In this document: in pieces, positions 1 to 9,599 of the stretch
Position numbering within the stretch: position 1 is the stretch's first letter
How the letters are laid out: every line of letters starts with the position of its first letter
Source: Tritrichomonas musculus
Taxonomy: Eukaryota > Parabasalia > Tritrichomonadida > Tritrichomonadidae
DNA: 64,000 nucleotides
Direction of reading: 5' to 3'
NCBI GenBank assembly: GCA_039105265.1
Contig: JAPFFF010000022.1
Location: 372,001-436,000, forward strand
Made by a program: the position numbers and the translations under genes
Notes under the pieces: model-generated
What the model saw: only the letters and a program-made list of their open reading frames with translations
Told to the model about the DNA's origin: nothing
Databases searched by the model: none

Positions 1-681
1 ACGACATCTTTAGCAGTCAAACCTCTAATGAAAGGAATACAAGTTTGATCTTCCAATACTATCATTTTGTTATGGAATCCAGTCAACGCATTCTTCTGAA
101 TAGTCACCTTAGACATTTGATTACGCTTCATTTGGAGATTAATATTCTTACCTGGAATGACACATTTATCAACAATGATTGCATAATAATCAGTTGGATT
201 AATGTTATTCTTTTTCAATGATACACATTTGACTTTCAATGCTTTAGTTTCTAGGGAACCATCTTCTTTATTATTCCAAATTGTATAACATTTAGGACAT
301 AATGCAACTTGATTATCTCCATATTTTTCAACAGCTGCACCTAATATTTTCTTTTCATCAGCAACAGTTCCAATAGATGGATTTGGCATGAATTGATAAA
401 TATATTTGTCATAGAATTCTTTATTTTTAACGATTGCATCGAAGACTTGCTCACCATGTCTATTCATATCTCCAGCAATTGCAAAGTAAACACTATCTGT
501 ATCACATGATGTAAAATGCATTCTTTCAACATCTAAACATTTGAAAAGGAAGTCATAAATGAAAACCAAATACCAATACTTTGCATTATCAAGAGTGAAG
601 AATGACTCTTGAACACATGTCTTACATCGGAAATTCTTGGGTTTATGAAAAAAAAAACCAATAAATTCTTTATTTTTTCAT
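1..681 (-). pseudogene. Fragment of a divergent family B DNA polymerase (virus-like fossil)
   Basis: Translating the minus strand gives a polymerase B palm/thumb segment. Motif C reads CDTDSVYFAI (near base 510), and a later CPKCYTIW stretch looks like the K-x-Y motif region of protein-primed enzymes. The segment runs off the left edge toward its C-terminus, and no exonuclease or motif A region is seen to its right. It is clearly not the same lineage as the polymerases at 16274 and 53357, whose motif C reads YTDTDS or YQDCDS and whose K-x-Y reads KKSY. I infer a relic of another self-synthesising element or related plasmid/virus. The copy looks partial. Confidence 0.6.
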
Positions 682-788
682 ATTTTTGTGCATTTGCTGT
701 TAATGAAATTAGTTATGCATTGGGTTTTTTAATTTTCTTTGATGCAAAATAAAGGAAATGGCAGAAATTACAAAAAATCCAAAAATAT

Positions 789-911
789 TAATGTAAACTA
801 TAGAATGGATTTTTTATATATCCATTCAATGGTTTATTTTGGATTTTCTCAGAAAAAAATTTATTCAATGGTTTACAGTATTCAAAAAAATCCATTCTAT
901 AGTTTACATTA
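789..911. repeat. MITE-like hairpin with perfect 27-bp inverted repeats
   Basis: Bases 789-815 are the exact reverse complement of 885-911 (core ACTATAGAATGGAT). The 69-base loop holds two direct copies of TTCAATGGTTTA. No gene is convincing here. A perfect long hairpin of this size suits a miniature inverted-repeat element, but no target duplication is obvious. Confidence 0.6.
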
Positions 912-1063
912 TGAACTTTTTGAGAATAAAAATCCATTTATTAAAACTTTTAATTTATTATATTAAAAAATGAAAAATCCAAGCTGGATTTTTTTTCCAT
1001 CCAGGATTACGGTTATCCTACGATAAAATCCAAAATGGACAGGATTAACGGATATAATAAAAT
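912..1063. other. Non-coding stretch with a short hairpin
   Basis: It contains a 9-bp hairpin (973-981 with 985-993) and two nearby copies of an AGGATTA motif around 1003-1045. No gene is seen. The hairpin shares the ATCC/GGAT theme of the preceding repeat, so it may be part of the same element family. Confidence 0.3.
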
Positions 1064-1167
1064 AAACTTTGTTTTTTACTTTTCGCGGGTAAAAAATAAA
1101 TCATTCAATATTTGAAATAAATTCTTAGAAACTGTATGTTCACCGCGAAAATTATAAAACAAAGTTT
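1064..1167. repeat. Small MITE-like element with 25-bp imperfect terminal inverted repeats
   Basis: Bases 1064-1088 and 1143-1167 are inverted copies matching at about 22 of 25 positions, with conserved outer AAACTTTG and inner CGCGG. The span is 104 bp. No coding potential is seen. The family is unknown. Confidence 0.5.
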
Positions 1168-1299
1168 AATGATGAAATAAAATCACAAGTTTGAATTATG
1201 ATACTAATATCCCAAGCGACGCTTAATAAATAAAAAAAAACTCAAGAGATTTTATGCTCATTGTTCTTCACAGTATTTTTATATATATAAGTCGAACGA

Positions 1300-1440
1300 A
1301 GCAGTAGTGAAGAGGAGGAGAAGCTAAGAAAGTATGGTGAATCTGAGCTATGGAATCTCATACTTTCATATATATGAAAAAAATTGGTACAATCTTTATA
1401 CCATACAAGAAGTTCAAAGAGCCAAAGAGTTGAGTATATA
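1300..1440 (+). pseudogene. Possible decayed host coding segment, unrecognised
   Basis: Two adjacent plus-strand frames give protein-like text: KLRKYGESELWNLILSYI, then YEKNWYNLYTIQEVQRAKEL. The composition is unlike the random AT-rich translation around it. The two parts lie in different frames, separated near 1375. I do not recognise the family. It could equally be chance, so confidence is low. Confidence 0.2.
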
Positions 1441-1721
1441 ATAGTGATTCTTTTGTATTAAAATGAAAACGTTGGTTTTCCCAAATGGCTTGTTTATTAA
1501 TGCAAGCAAGTCAATTAAAAGATCAACCTGGAATTCTTAAATATACAAAATAAGTAATCTAGAAGTGCTTATTTTCAAAGAAAATGAAAAATGTTAAATA
1601 GTATTGGGATTGAAAGCCTAAATGCTTGTTGAATTAGTATATCAAAGGATAGAAAAGTGAATTAGCCTAAATTTTACAAATTAAAACAAAAAAATAGCAT
1701 TTGAATCATATTAATGATATC
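1441..1721. other. AT-rich stretch without a recognised gene
   Basis: Stops occur in all frames at short intervals. No repeat or RNA gene was recognised. Confidence 0.3.
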
Positions 1722-2270
1722 TTAATCTTTATTTTGTTTTTTAACAGCAAAAACAGTTGAAGCTTTATCATCTTCTAATGGAGAAATTTCAACAACCAAA
1801 ATGTCCCATTGCGGTGTAACCATTATATTGAACTTGGGGCAATCAGTGAAATCAGTCCCCAAATATAATAGATGGACACATGTAAAATCAATACCATATA
1901 TTTCACTTAACAATTTAATTCCACTACAGCTGCATTGATCATCTGAAGTGTTATAGAATTTTATTTCATCACTCATTCTTTTTTCTTCTAAGCTGAGAGT
2001 TTTGCCTAATGTTTTCTTCTTTTCATATGAATAATTGGGTGAAACATGATCTTGAATGCCAAAACATTTTGAAATAAAATTTGTGGCAAGTCTGTTCATT
2101 GCATCCCAGAAATTGCTAAGGCAAGGAGTTTTAGAATTGAGTTGTCCATGATTGGACGCCAATGAATTAATTGTTGAAGGAAGCTTATATAGAATGGTTT
2201 TAAGTATTGATATATTTTCCCAGAGTTTTTCTTCTTTTACTGTATAAAACAGGCAGTGAATTGAAAGAAA
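1722..2270 (-). CDS. Unrecognised minus-strand reading frame, possibly partial
   Basis: A frame ending at 1722 stays open upstream to about 2270 without a convincing ATG near its beginning. The best internal segment starts at a TTG at 2162 (146 residues). The protein is mixed-charge with a short Cys pair (QCSCSG) and no signal peptide or membrane segment. Its upstream part reads YTVKEEKLWENISILKTILYKLP, which looks coding. No family is recognised. The missing start and the surrounding transposon debris suggest a gene fragment rather than a working host gene. Confidence 0.35.
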   Translation of the reverse strand, partial: FLSIHCLFYTVKEEKLWENISILKTILYKLPSTINSLASNHGQLNSKTPCLSNFWDAMNRLATNFISKCFGIQDHVSPNYSYEKKKTLGKTLSLEEKRMSDEIKFYNTSDDQCSCSGIKLLSEIYGIDFTCVHLLYLGTDFTDCPKFNIMVTPQWDILVVEISPLEDDKASTVFAVKKQNKD

Positions 2271-2629
2271 ACTTTTGAAAGATTATATTCTCTCAACTTG
2301 ATTTTATCTTTATCAATAACATAAGAAAAATATTCTGAATACAACCTAACTACATTATAATATTCTTGTTGTGTTGAACAATTTTTACAGTTTCAACCGC
2401 GTATGAGTAGTCGTTAAATTCAAGATTATTAAATCAAAGATACTGGCATAAAAAGTGTTTTATTTTTTCATCAAAAAGTGCCATCAGAGAAGTTCTTTGA
2501 TCTCTTTCAAACAAAAAGTTTGAAAGGCCTCTATGTAACACTTTATATACTCATATAATTTTACTGTTGCAATTTATTCAAAAAAGAAAAAGCCCTCACC
2601 AAGAGTGAATTGATCATCTTTGATAAAAG
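2271..2629. other. Intergenic stretch, nothing recognised
   Basis: AT-rich with stops in every frame. No hairpin, repeat or RNA gene stood out. Confidence 0.3.
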
Positions 2630-2639
2630 ATTCAACATA

Positions 2640-2975
2640 GAATATGAGATGGACAAAATTGTTGTAGTCCGTGAGGCTTCAGCAGGAAAATATCCCTTCA
2701 CGCAGATCAGCTGGAAAACTCGCTGTTCTGAAAGATTATTGAATTGAATTACATGCAGACTGGCCCCAATATATCCCAGATTTGAATATCACCGAGGCTG
2801 TTTGGAGTATAATGAAGGCTAGGCTTGAGCGATGCAAGAAATGAAACTAAAGAAAATGCATTCGAAGAACTGAAGCACAGACTTTGCAGAAGCATGTTAT
2901 TCTTTATCATCACATTTAGAGAGCAAGTTGGAATTGCTTGCTCCATTTTGAGAACCAAAAACAGTAGAATTTCTT
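2640..2975 (+). pseudogene. Tc1/mariner DDE transposase, 3' relic
   Basis: One plus-strand frame gives LHADWPQYIPDLNITEAVW at about 2750-2806. This matches the family signature W-P-x-x-S-P-D-L-N-x-I-E-x-x-W, which carries the second catalytic Asp of Tc1/mariner transposases. Downstream the reading moves to another frame (ETKENAFEELKHRLCRSMLF, from about 2845), and an in-frame TGA lies just before the signature. Only the C-terminal catalytic part is left; the HTH domain and termini are not seen. It is a dead relic of a plain DNA transposon. Confidence 0.65.
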
Positions 2976-3537
2976 ATTCATGGATTGCTGCAATGTTCAA
3001 AGTCAATATAGGTGTAATAAAAGACCAAGAAAGGAAGTATAAGAATTTCCATCATTTACAAATATGATATTTAACTATATTGATAATGATCTTAACAATA
3101 ATTGGGTTACATTTGATGAAATAAGTAATTTTGTTTACTTGAAGTTCCATAAAGATGTTCTCAAAGACACTTTGCGCCACATCATTAGAAATGAATTTGG
3201 ACAATACTTCAAAACAGTTTTTTGACTCCTTTTAGATTCTAAAAGGAGATCGGCAATTATTTCAAGCAACTAGAGTTTGAGCTTCAACAAACCCATCTCT
3301 ACTCCATCTTCAATTCAGATGAAGTAGGAGTGCAAGATTTCGTTGATGACAAAGAACAACATTTTGTTGTTCGAAATTTATATGCAAAAATGACTGCATA
3401 CCATTCAGTTGAAAGAGCAGGTAAGAGGATTACTACTCTTTTTTGTATATCTACTAACCTTGACTGGATTCCTCCTTTGATTATTACAAATAGGAGTACA
3501 TTTGATTCTGAAATGCATTCACTAATCAGCACATGAT
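2976..3537 (+). pseudogene. pogo/CENP-B-type transposase relic
   Basis: The order of segments matches the pogo family. First comes a Psq-like HTH (SWIAAMFKVNIGVIKDQERK, near 2980-3045). Next is a CENP-B-type HTH (WVTFDEISNFVYLKFHKDVL, near 3104-3165). Last is the start of a DDE_1 catalytic domain (FNSDEVGVQDF, then WIPPLIITNRSTFDSEMH, 3310-3525). The segments lie in different frames with stops between them, and the catalytic domain ends early. It sits directly after the Tc1/mariner relic, so two related transposon families have decayed side by side. Confidence 0.6.
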
Positions 3538-3540
3538 AAA

Positions 3541-3984
3541 AACATCATAAAACAATAGACAAAAGGTTTTTTAACTACATACAGTTTTTAAAAATGGTTT
3601 GAAGATGTTTCTTATCATTAGATTTAAGAAAAAAATATATATTTCATCTCGGTTTTAATAGATTGACCAAAAAAAATCAAGTGCCAAGGTGAGAAGTGCA
3701 AAACTAAAAAGAAAATATCGATTAAAGTCGATATTTTTATAGTTGAATTAGCATTTTTAGGTTGTATGGCTTTGGCCATTTCAATCGAAATTGGAAAAAA
3801 ATCGGTATTTCAATATCGAGTTAAACAGTTATAAGAAAGCTTGTGGAAAACCACTTCAAATATAGAAAAAAATTTAAAGTCCCAGAATTGACAGAAGCTC
3901 AAATTGTGTAGCGTTATGTTTTTACATTTTTATTATATCAAAATAAATTTAATGGTTTAAAGAGTCGATTCAAACCAAACAGGT
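3541..3984. other. Intergenic flank of Polinton 1 with a 10-bp hairpin
   Basis: No gene is seen. Bases 3712-3721 pair perfectly with 3728-3737 (ATATCGA core, 6-base loop). The last six bases before the Polinton tip (3980-3985, CAGGTA) would be one copy of its target duplication if the element is otherwise standard. Confidence 0.4.
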
Positions 3985-4090
3985 AAGTAGTATACGTTAG
4001 GCTGGGATTCATTCTTCATCCCATCCTAACCTGCTCGCCACCAAGCTCAGGTACACCTTCGCTTGGGCCTCGCTACCCGGCCAAATACCC
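3985..4090. repeat. Left terminus of Polinton 1
   Basis: Bases 3985-4004 read AAGTAGTATACGTTAGGCTG and recur exactly at 42970-42989, in both cases directly outside the 3' end of a fibre gene. The element most likely begins at AG (3986), as Polintons usually do. The next bases fold: 3996-4001 and 4004-4008 pair with 4025-4030 and 4018-4022. A second hairpin follows (CCAAGC near 4040 with GCTTGG near 4060). Confidence 0.7.
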
Positions 4091-4210
4091 TATGAAAACC
4101 TATCGTAAGTACACACTCTCTACTTTCACTATTCCCCCAATGTCATTTCCAAGATATGGAGTAGTTTTTGAATTCTACACCCGAAAAAATATCTATCAAC
4201 TTTTTGTATT
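4091..4210. other. Short subterminal spacer of Polinton 1
   Basis: Non-coding sequence between the terminal hairpins and the 3' end of the first fibre gene. Nothing else is recognised. Confidence 0.3.
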
Positions 4211-7200
4211 TCACAGTAATGAATATATTTCATTCTTAGTGTTATCTTCAGCTAAGATTCCATTTGATGTAAAGAATGTCGTATTAATCAATATGAAATT
4301 AGCTGTTGGATTGACCATTAAATTGCTACTACTTAATGGAAATTCAATATTGTTTAACCAGATCTTAGTTGGTTCACATTGATATTCACTCGTAGGCGTA
4401 TTATTAACATTGAATGATATATTGATTTTGATTTCTTCTTCACTGGTAACATTATCTTTGGTTTCATTATAATTCAAATAGAGGGTTGCCTCATATGCAT
4501 CAAGTTGTTTTTCGAATTGATAACGAATGCCTGTACTATTTGGTACGCTAAATGTATACTTAATTCGTGTTAATATATTCTCTAGCGCAGCTAACCTAGC
4601 CTTTAAATTTGTGTTCTCTCTCTCTAAATTTTCAATTTTTGTCTTCAGTTCATCATTTTCACTTTTCAATGCATAATTATCTTTTACGAAGTTCATATTT
4701 GGAATGCAATATTCATCATAAACATCAGGTTTGTATGAATAACTTACTGATTCTAGATCGACATCATGGTTATCATTATATCTGAATGTTCCACCATAAT
4801 AGAAATAATATATAGAAAAAGTATTTTCACCTTTCTTGTAATGATAATATTCCGAGTCTTCACTATCATACAAATATTCTCCTGAAATATCTTCATTATT
4901 ACAAGAACCTTTTACTATTAATGATGATTTCTTTAATATGTTGCATAAATCTCTATCCAAATTTGTTATATAAGTTCTTTTATCTTCATCATTGGTTGTT
5001 CCTTTTACGAATTTTGTAGCGATTGATAATTCTTGAGTTATATTTTCGGTTGATATGATATCTGTTTTCAAAGCATATTTATTATCTGCTTCTTCTTTCG
5101 TATACAGGTTATCCATATTAACCATATTATTTTTTAATTCATCTAATGCTTCATTTACTTCATCAACAGTTGGGAATTCATTTAATGTAGTAGCTAGAGC
5201 TGTATCATTCTTTTCTATCTGCTCATGTAATGTATCTATCTTCTTATGTAAAGCATCTATATCACAAGTATATGCTAAATCATTTGTAGTAAATTCCATT
5301 CTTCTTTTTGCTGTATTCTCTTTGATGCTGATTCCACCAACCCTATGTTTATTTGGGTTTGATATAACAAATGTTTTGTCATTCATAGTGCAGCTAGGAA
5401 AATCATTTGTTCCTTGGTAATCAATAATACCACCAGTAATATTAATAGTAACTATATTCTCTTCATAATCAACATCATTGTATTCACTAACTTTTTGCAC
5501 CAAAAATCGTGCTTTGATTGTTCCATCTGTGATAACATCTTCTGCTTCCAAATAGACCTCGCCATTGACATATTTACCAACAACATCTATTATGTCATCT
5601 CTAACCAAATCTGTCTTTTGAACTACTTCATCCAATGTAGGGTAATAACCAAACTCCGCCTCTAGCTCATTAACCTTCTCAGCGAGTAATTTAAATGCAG
5701 GCTTGAGGGATTCCCTGAACATATTGCTAATATCCATGGCACCACTTAATGTTAAGGTTCCTGTATCTGGGTTATCATTCTCATCTGTATAAGGTAATTC
5801 ATCTAGTTGTTTGTATTCTTCCTCACACCAGGTTATTATTGGAGTAATATCTTTTGTGATAGACCTAGCGACGGTCCCAGACATGAAATTAATAGCATTT
5901 CTAACTATATCGCTCAATCCTTTTGTTGATTTACGTGAGAACAATCTTTTAAGGAATCCTCCCCCATTCCCAGTTGCAAAACTAATACCTTCTGGAGCTA
6001 ATTGCATACCTATAGAACCTATTGAACCGACTGTACCTGCGACACCAAATGCTAAAGCAGTCCATGAAACAATTCTTAAATTATCAACATCTTCTTCTAG
6101 ATGCTGAGTTACTGTTTCTGTTCTTGATACTCTTCCTTTTAGGCTTTCTATTGTTGTGTTCATTTCTTGGACATCATAGCTAATCACATCTACATTGTTA
6201 GTTACCATATTTAAATCACTTCTCATGGTTGTAATATTATCAGCCGTAATGATTTTGGAACTAGTGATTTTGTAATCTGTATTCAAGGTAGTTGCTGCAT
6301 TAGGATTGGGATACACTTCATAAAATTGTTGTCTAATAATATATTCGAAGGGGTTAGTAGTAGGGTCCCAATTAACTTCATCTATCGGGTCAACATATTC
6401 ATCAAACAAATAGATTTTAATATTTCGTGAGTCATTAGGGGTTGATGAAACATAACAATATTCTACCTGTTCACATGAATCTAATAAGCCATGAATAAAA
6501 TACCATTTCTTATCACTTTTTGGGTCAAATATTTTTCCAGTTGGTCTCATTGAGAATCTGTTTGCCTTTATTTCTCCATCTAAAGTTATATCAAGATAGA
6601 ATTCTTCTACAAGATTAATATCTAAATCACTTCCTGTACCATTTGTCTTATAGCATCTTATGGCTTCAATATCATATCCATAAATATTTATTCCCCCATT
6701 ACTGGTTTGATAGCCTAATCCATATTTGGAAAAGTCTTCTATCTCACCCGTCTTTAGTTTTAGTTTGTTCTCTACTTTACACTTTCCACCATGTATCATA
6801 TAATGTAAGAGGTTATCTATAGAATAGTCATCTGGTTTTTTAATTAACATAATATTTCTTTCACTTCTCTTGATTCTAATATATGTTCCATCTTCTCCAT
6901 ATTCATTCTCCTTATTCAAAGCATTTTTCATTTTTCCATTAATGTTTCCTTGAATATTATCTCCTACCCATTTTGTTCCATTCCATGTTAAGAACCATTT
7001 ATTACCAAAACAGTATTCATTAAATTTAAACTCCAAGCCAGTAGGTATATTATAATTATCATCTATGTTCCATTGTAGTAGCCAATACTTTTTATCATCC
7101 ATTTGGACTTCGCTAGTTAGAGTTGGTTTGTAAAGATACAATACATCACTCTTATGTAGTTTCAATGCATTATCAGCTTTGATGATGGAACACTTGACTG

Positions 7201-7756
7201 TCTTCAGCGTTTGCAGTGAATCAGTTATGTACTCATTCATGATACTCAGCTCACCATTCATCCATAGAGTATATGGATTAAAATCAAGACCACTATCAAA
7301 GGCTATATTGATGTATCCCATATTTGTGCTATTATTTATAGAACATCCATTTGCACTCTTTGTTATCATAGGAGAGTATACTTGTCCATCTTTGGCATAA
7401 ATAAAGAATTCCTTAACTAAATTTCCATTTGTGTCATATATGATATTCTTTCTCAAAACCACTTTAAAGATATTGGTTTTTGCTGTTATTTCCTTCACTT
7501 TATTCATGAAATCCTCTGGTATGTTAACAAACTTTAGGATATGGTATTGTGTAGATGACTCGTATTGTATATTATTATTTTTGATATTAAATTCTGGTAT
7601 ATCCTCTACTTCATTAAATAAATGCCCTGTCTGTACATATCCATCCAAATCACTCAGCGTTAATAATTCACTTGCTTTCCTAGTAGCATCTCCAACTTTA
7701 AATTGTATATCACCAATGAATCTTGTTGTAGTATCTTTCACTTGCTCTGAAGTCAT
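4211..7756 (-). CDS. Fibre/spike-like virion surface protein (1181 residues)
   Basis: A long modular protein, inferred to be a receptor-binding fibre. Order seen: an N-terminal FIGDIQFKVGD/ASELLTLSDL block; a beta-rich block with LHKSDVLYLYKP and later FGNKWFLTWNGTKWVGD (roughly residues 200-270); the shared connector SSKIITADNITTMRSDLN (about 505-525) followed by heptads; a Gly/hydrophobic stretch; a second conserved block (DDIIDVVGKYVNGEVYLEAEDV); two coiled coils; and a beta-rich C-terminal cap. The last 210 bases are about 95% identical by eye to the gene ending at 43273. It lies next to the element terminus. The fibre role rests on architecture only. Confidence 0.6.
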   Translation of the reverse strand: MTSEQVKDTTTRFIGDIQFKVGDATRKASELLTLSDLDGYVQTGHLFNEVEDIPEFNIKNNNIQYESSTQYHILKFVNIPEDFMNKVKEITAKTNIFKVVLRKNIIYDTNGNLVKEFFIYAKDGQVYSPMITKSANGCSINNSTNMGYINIAFDSGLDFNPYTLWMNGELSIMNEYITDSLQTLKTVKCSIIKADNALKLHKSDVLYLYKPTLTSEVQMDDKKYWLLQWNIDDNYNIPTGLEFKFNEYCFGNKWFLTWNGTKWVGDNIQGNINGKMKNALNKENEYGEDGTYIRIKRSERNIMLIKKPDDYSIDNLLHYMIHGGKCKVENKLKLKTGEIEDFSKYGLGYQTSNGGINIYGYDIEAIRCYKTNGTGSDLDINLVEEFYLDITLDGEIKANRFSMRPTGKIFDPKSDKKWYFIHGLLDSCEQVEYCYVSSTPNDSRNIKIYLFDEYVDPIDEVNWDPTTNPFEYIIRQQFYEVYPNPNAATTLNTDYKITSSKIITADNITTMRSDLNMVTNNVDVISYDVQEMNTTIESLKGRVSRTETVTQHLEEDVDNLRIVSWTALAFGVAGTVGSIGSIGMQLAPEGISFATGNGGGFLKRLFSRKSTKGLSDIVRNAINFMSGTVARSITKDITPIITWCEEEYKQLDELPYTDENDNPDTGTLTLSGAMDISNMFRESLKPAFKLLAEKVNELEAEFGYYPTLDEVVQKTDLVRDDIIDVVGKYVNGEVYLEAEDVITDGTIKARFLVQKVSEYNDVDYEENIVTINITGGIIDYQGTNDFPSCTMNDKTFVISNPNKHRVGGISIKENTAKRRMEFTTNDLAYTCDIDALHKKIDTLHEQIEKNDTALATTLNEFPTVDEVNEALDELKNNMVNMDNLYTKEEADNKYALKTDIISTENITQELSIATKFVKGTTNDEDKRTYITNLDRDLCNILKKSSLIVKGSCNNEDISGEYLYDSEDSEYYHYKKGENTFSIYYFYYGGTFRYNDNHDVDLESVSYSYKPDVYDEYCIPNMNFVKDNYALKSENDELKTKIENLERENTNLKARLAALENILTRIKYTFSVPNSTGIRYQFEKQLDAYEATLYLNYNETKDNVTSEEEIKINISFNVNNTPTSEYQCEPTKIWLNNIEFPLSSSNLMVNPTANFILINTTFFTSNGILAEDNTKNEIYSLL

Positions 7757-7785
7757 TTAAATCTCTAAAAAAATTATTCCCTAAT

Positions 7786-8736
7786 CTACTCTATATTTGC
7801 ACACTTCTTTTCCAATGCAGCAATTCTATTTGCTAATGATTCAATTATGGCATCCTTCTGTTGTAGCATCTCATTCACTTCACTCTTCTTGTAATATTCA
7901 TCCATATTAACATTATTAAATGCTTCCATATTTTTTGATAATATCATGATTGGAAATTTCATGGAATCTCTCATCCTATTACAAATATCAATTGTTGCAG
8001 ATAAAGATAATACTGCCTTATCAGGATTAAACCAATTGTCTTTAAATTTTGTTGGGTCATCTAATCTTTTATAATCCTTTTCGCACCATTTAATTAATGA
8101 ACCTAATATTTGTTTATCTGTAACTTTAACTACTTGTTCAGCTGCTAATGTTTGAACATCAGGTGCATGAACAATTACTGAAACCCATGGTGGTAATTCA
8201 GCTCCAGGGAATTCTCTATCTATTGTTTGTACTAATTCATTTAATTGATTAAATATTTGATCACACATTTCTTCATTTCCATCCCACATATCTAAGTCCA
8301 TGACTAAATCTCTATACTGATTCCAATAACTATTTAATAAATCTGGTTCAGCACCAATACTACCAACAACTTGATTAATTTGTCCAGCGTCTACATTTTG
8401 AATATTTGAAGTATCAGCATCTGGGTAAGTGTTTTGTAATTGTTCATAAGATAAATTAGATACATCATTCCCGTTATAAATAGTATGGACACCGAATTCA
8501 ATTCCAACAGTAGATACAGCCAAACCAATTGCACCTAATACAGCCATTGGAGTAGAGAATGCAAGTTTTATAGCACCGGCAACTTGAATAGCATTTACAG
8601 CTTGTTCTAAATATTGTGTTTTCATTATTTGTATAGCCATTTGTGTATTTAGTGTATTTACTTCCTTTCTTATTTTTGATACATCATAATTCATTACATC
8701 ATAATTATTTGAAACAACATTTAAATCACTTCTCAT
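7786..8736 (-). CDS. Fibre stalk/cap segment, downstream of the MULE-like insertion
   Basis: Begins with MRSDLNVVSNNYDVMNYDV, the connector found inside every fibre gene here. It continues with a predicted coiled coil, a small-residue hydrophobic stretch (LAFSTPMAVLGAIGLAVS), a globular part and a C-terminal coiled coil ending IAALEKKCANIE. The same ending (AALEKKCANIA) closes the 1670-residue fibre at 47034. The insertion at 8748 sits just upstream and separates this segment from the fibre sequence ending near 11475. It is fossil fibre sequence. Confidence 0.55.
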   Translation of the reverse strand: MRSDLNVVSNNYDVMNYDVSKIRKEVNTLNTQMAIQIMKTQYLEQAVNAIQVAGAIKLAFSTPMAVLGAIGLAVSTVGIEFGVHTIYNGNDVSNLSYEQLQNTYPDADTSNIQNVDAGQINQVVGSIGAEPDLLNSYWNQYRDLVMDLDMWDGNEEMCDQIFNQLNELVQTIDREFPGAELPPWVSVIVHAPDVQTLAAEQVVKVTDKQILGSLIKWCEKDYKRLDDPTKFKDNWFNPDKAVLSLSATIDICNRMRDSMKFPIMILSKNMEAFNNVNMDEYYKKSEVNEMLQQKDAIIESLANRIAALEKKCANIE

Positions 8737-9599
8737 TGTTGTAATGTAATGGTCTCACTGTGGGGAAGATTTTTCCCCATGGGGGAAATCCTTGGGGAAA
8801 TGTAACCATCTCTTTTCAAATTTTTTTTTGAAATAAAAATATTAGGAAATATTATGATATTTACTGAAATATTTGATGAATTTTGAAAAATCAAATAGCA
8901 AAAGTGCAAATACTGTCTATTCATATATTTATCAACGTTTGGAATTTGCAATTTTGGTTTTCTCTAATAATAATTTATTGCAAATTTTTATGAGAAAATA
9001 TAAAGTTGCTTTAAAAGTGTTTGAAATTATTAAAACGAAAATTTTTCTCTGAACGCTTTCGATATTATAAATATTAAGTTATCTTATTAAATACTAAATA
9101 TCATTTATATTTTTAATTATATATATAATTTTCATTTGATAATATAATAATAAAATAATGTTAAAATGGAACTACTAAGATAGAAATATATAAAACCATA
9201 TTTTAACAAAATTTTCGATAAATTATGAAAATTCAAAAAAGTGGCAAAAATTCGATACCTACAGTAAACAGTCAAATTATTAAATTCTCAAAAGATGTAA
9301 TGCATTGCATCAAATATCAATGTAGAGTGTTAAGGTAGTATTCCTTTTACATATAAAGAAATCATCATTTTTCTGAAAAACAATTAAATGAAGGAAAAAA
9401 TCATATATAAAGAATGTTTACTTTAAATAGCCATTAAAATAGAATAAATATAAAGTATTATAGACTAATCTATTAAAAGTATTGAATTATTCCAAATTGT
9501 TCATGAGAAAAACTTATTTTAAATTCATTTAAAAAAATGAAGCAGATGACTTTTGTCTACCAACTATATATTTTATGTTGTTGAGCAATTAATTTTTGA

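Noticed and set aside
739-966. 75-codon plus-strand frame
   Set aside because: It lies across the perfect inverted repeat and its text repeats because of the hairpin; low-complexity AT translation.
5055-5420. 121-codon plus-strand frame and the similar one at 44132-44563
   Set aside because: Both are antisense shadows of conserved fibre sequence and are similar only because the fibres are.
8733-8951. 72-codon minus-strand frame at the edge of the insert
   Set aside because: It lies across the insertion boundary and has no coding character.
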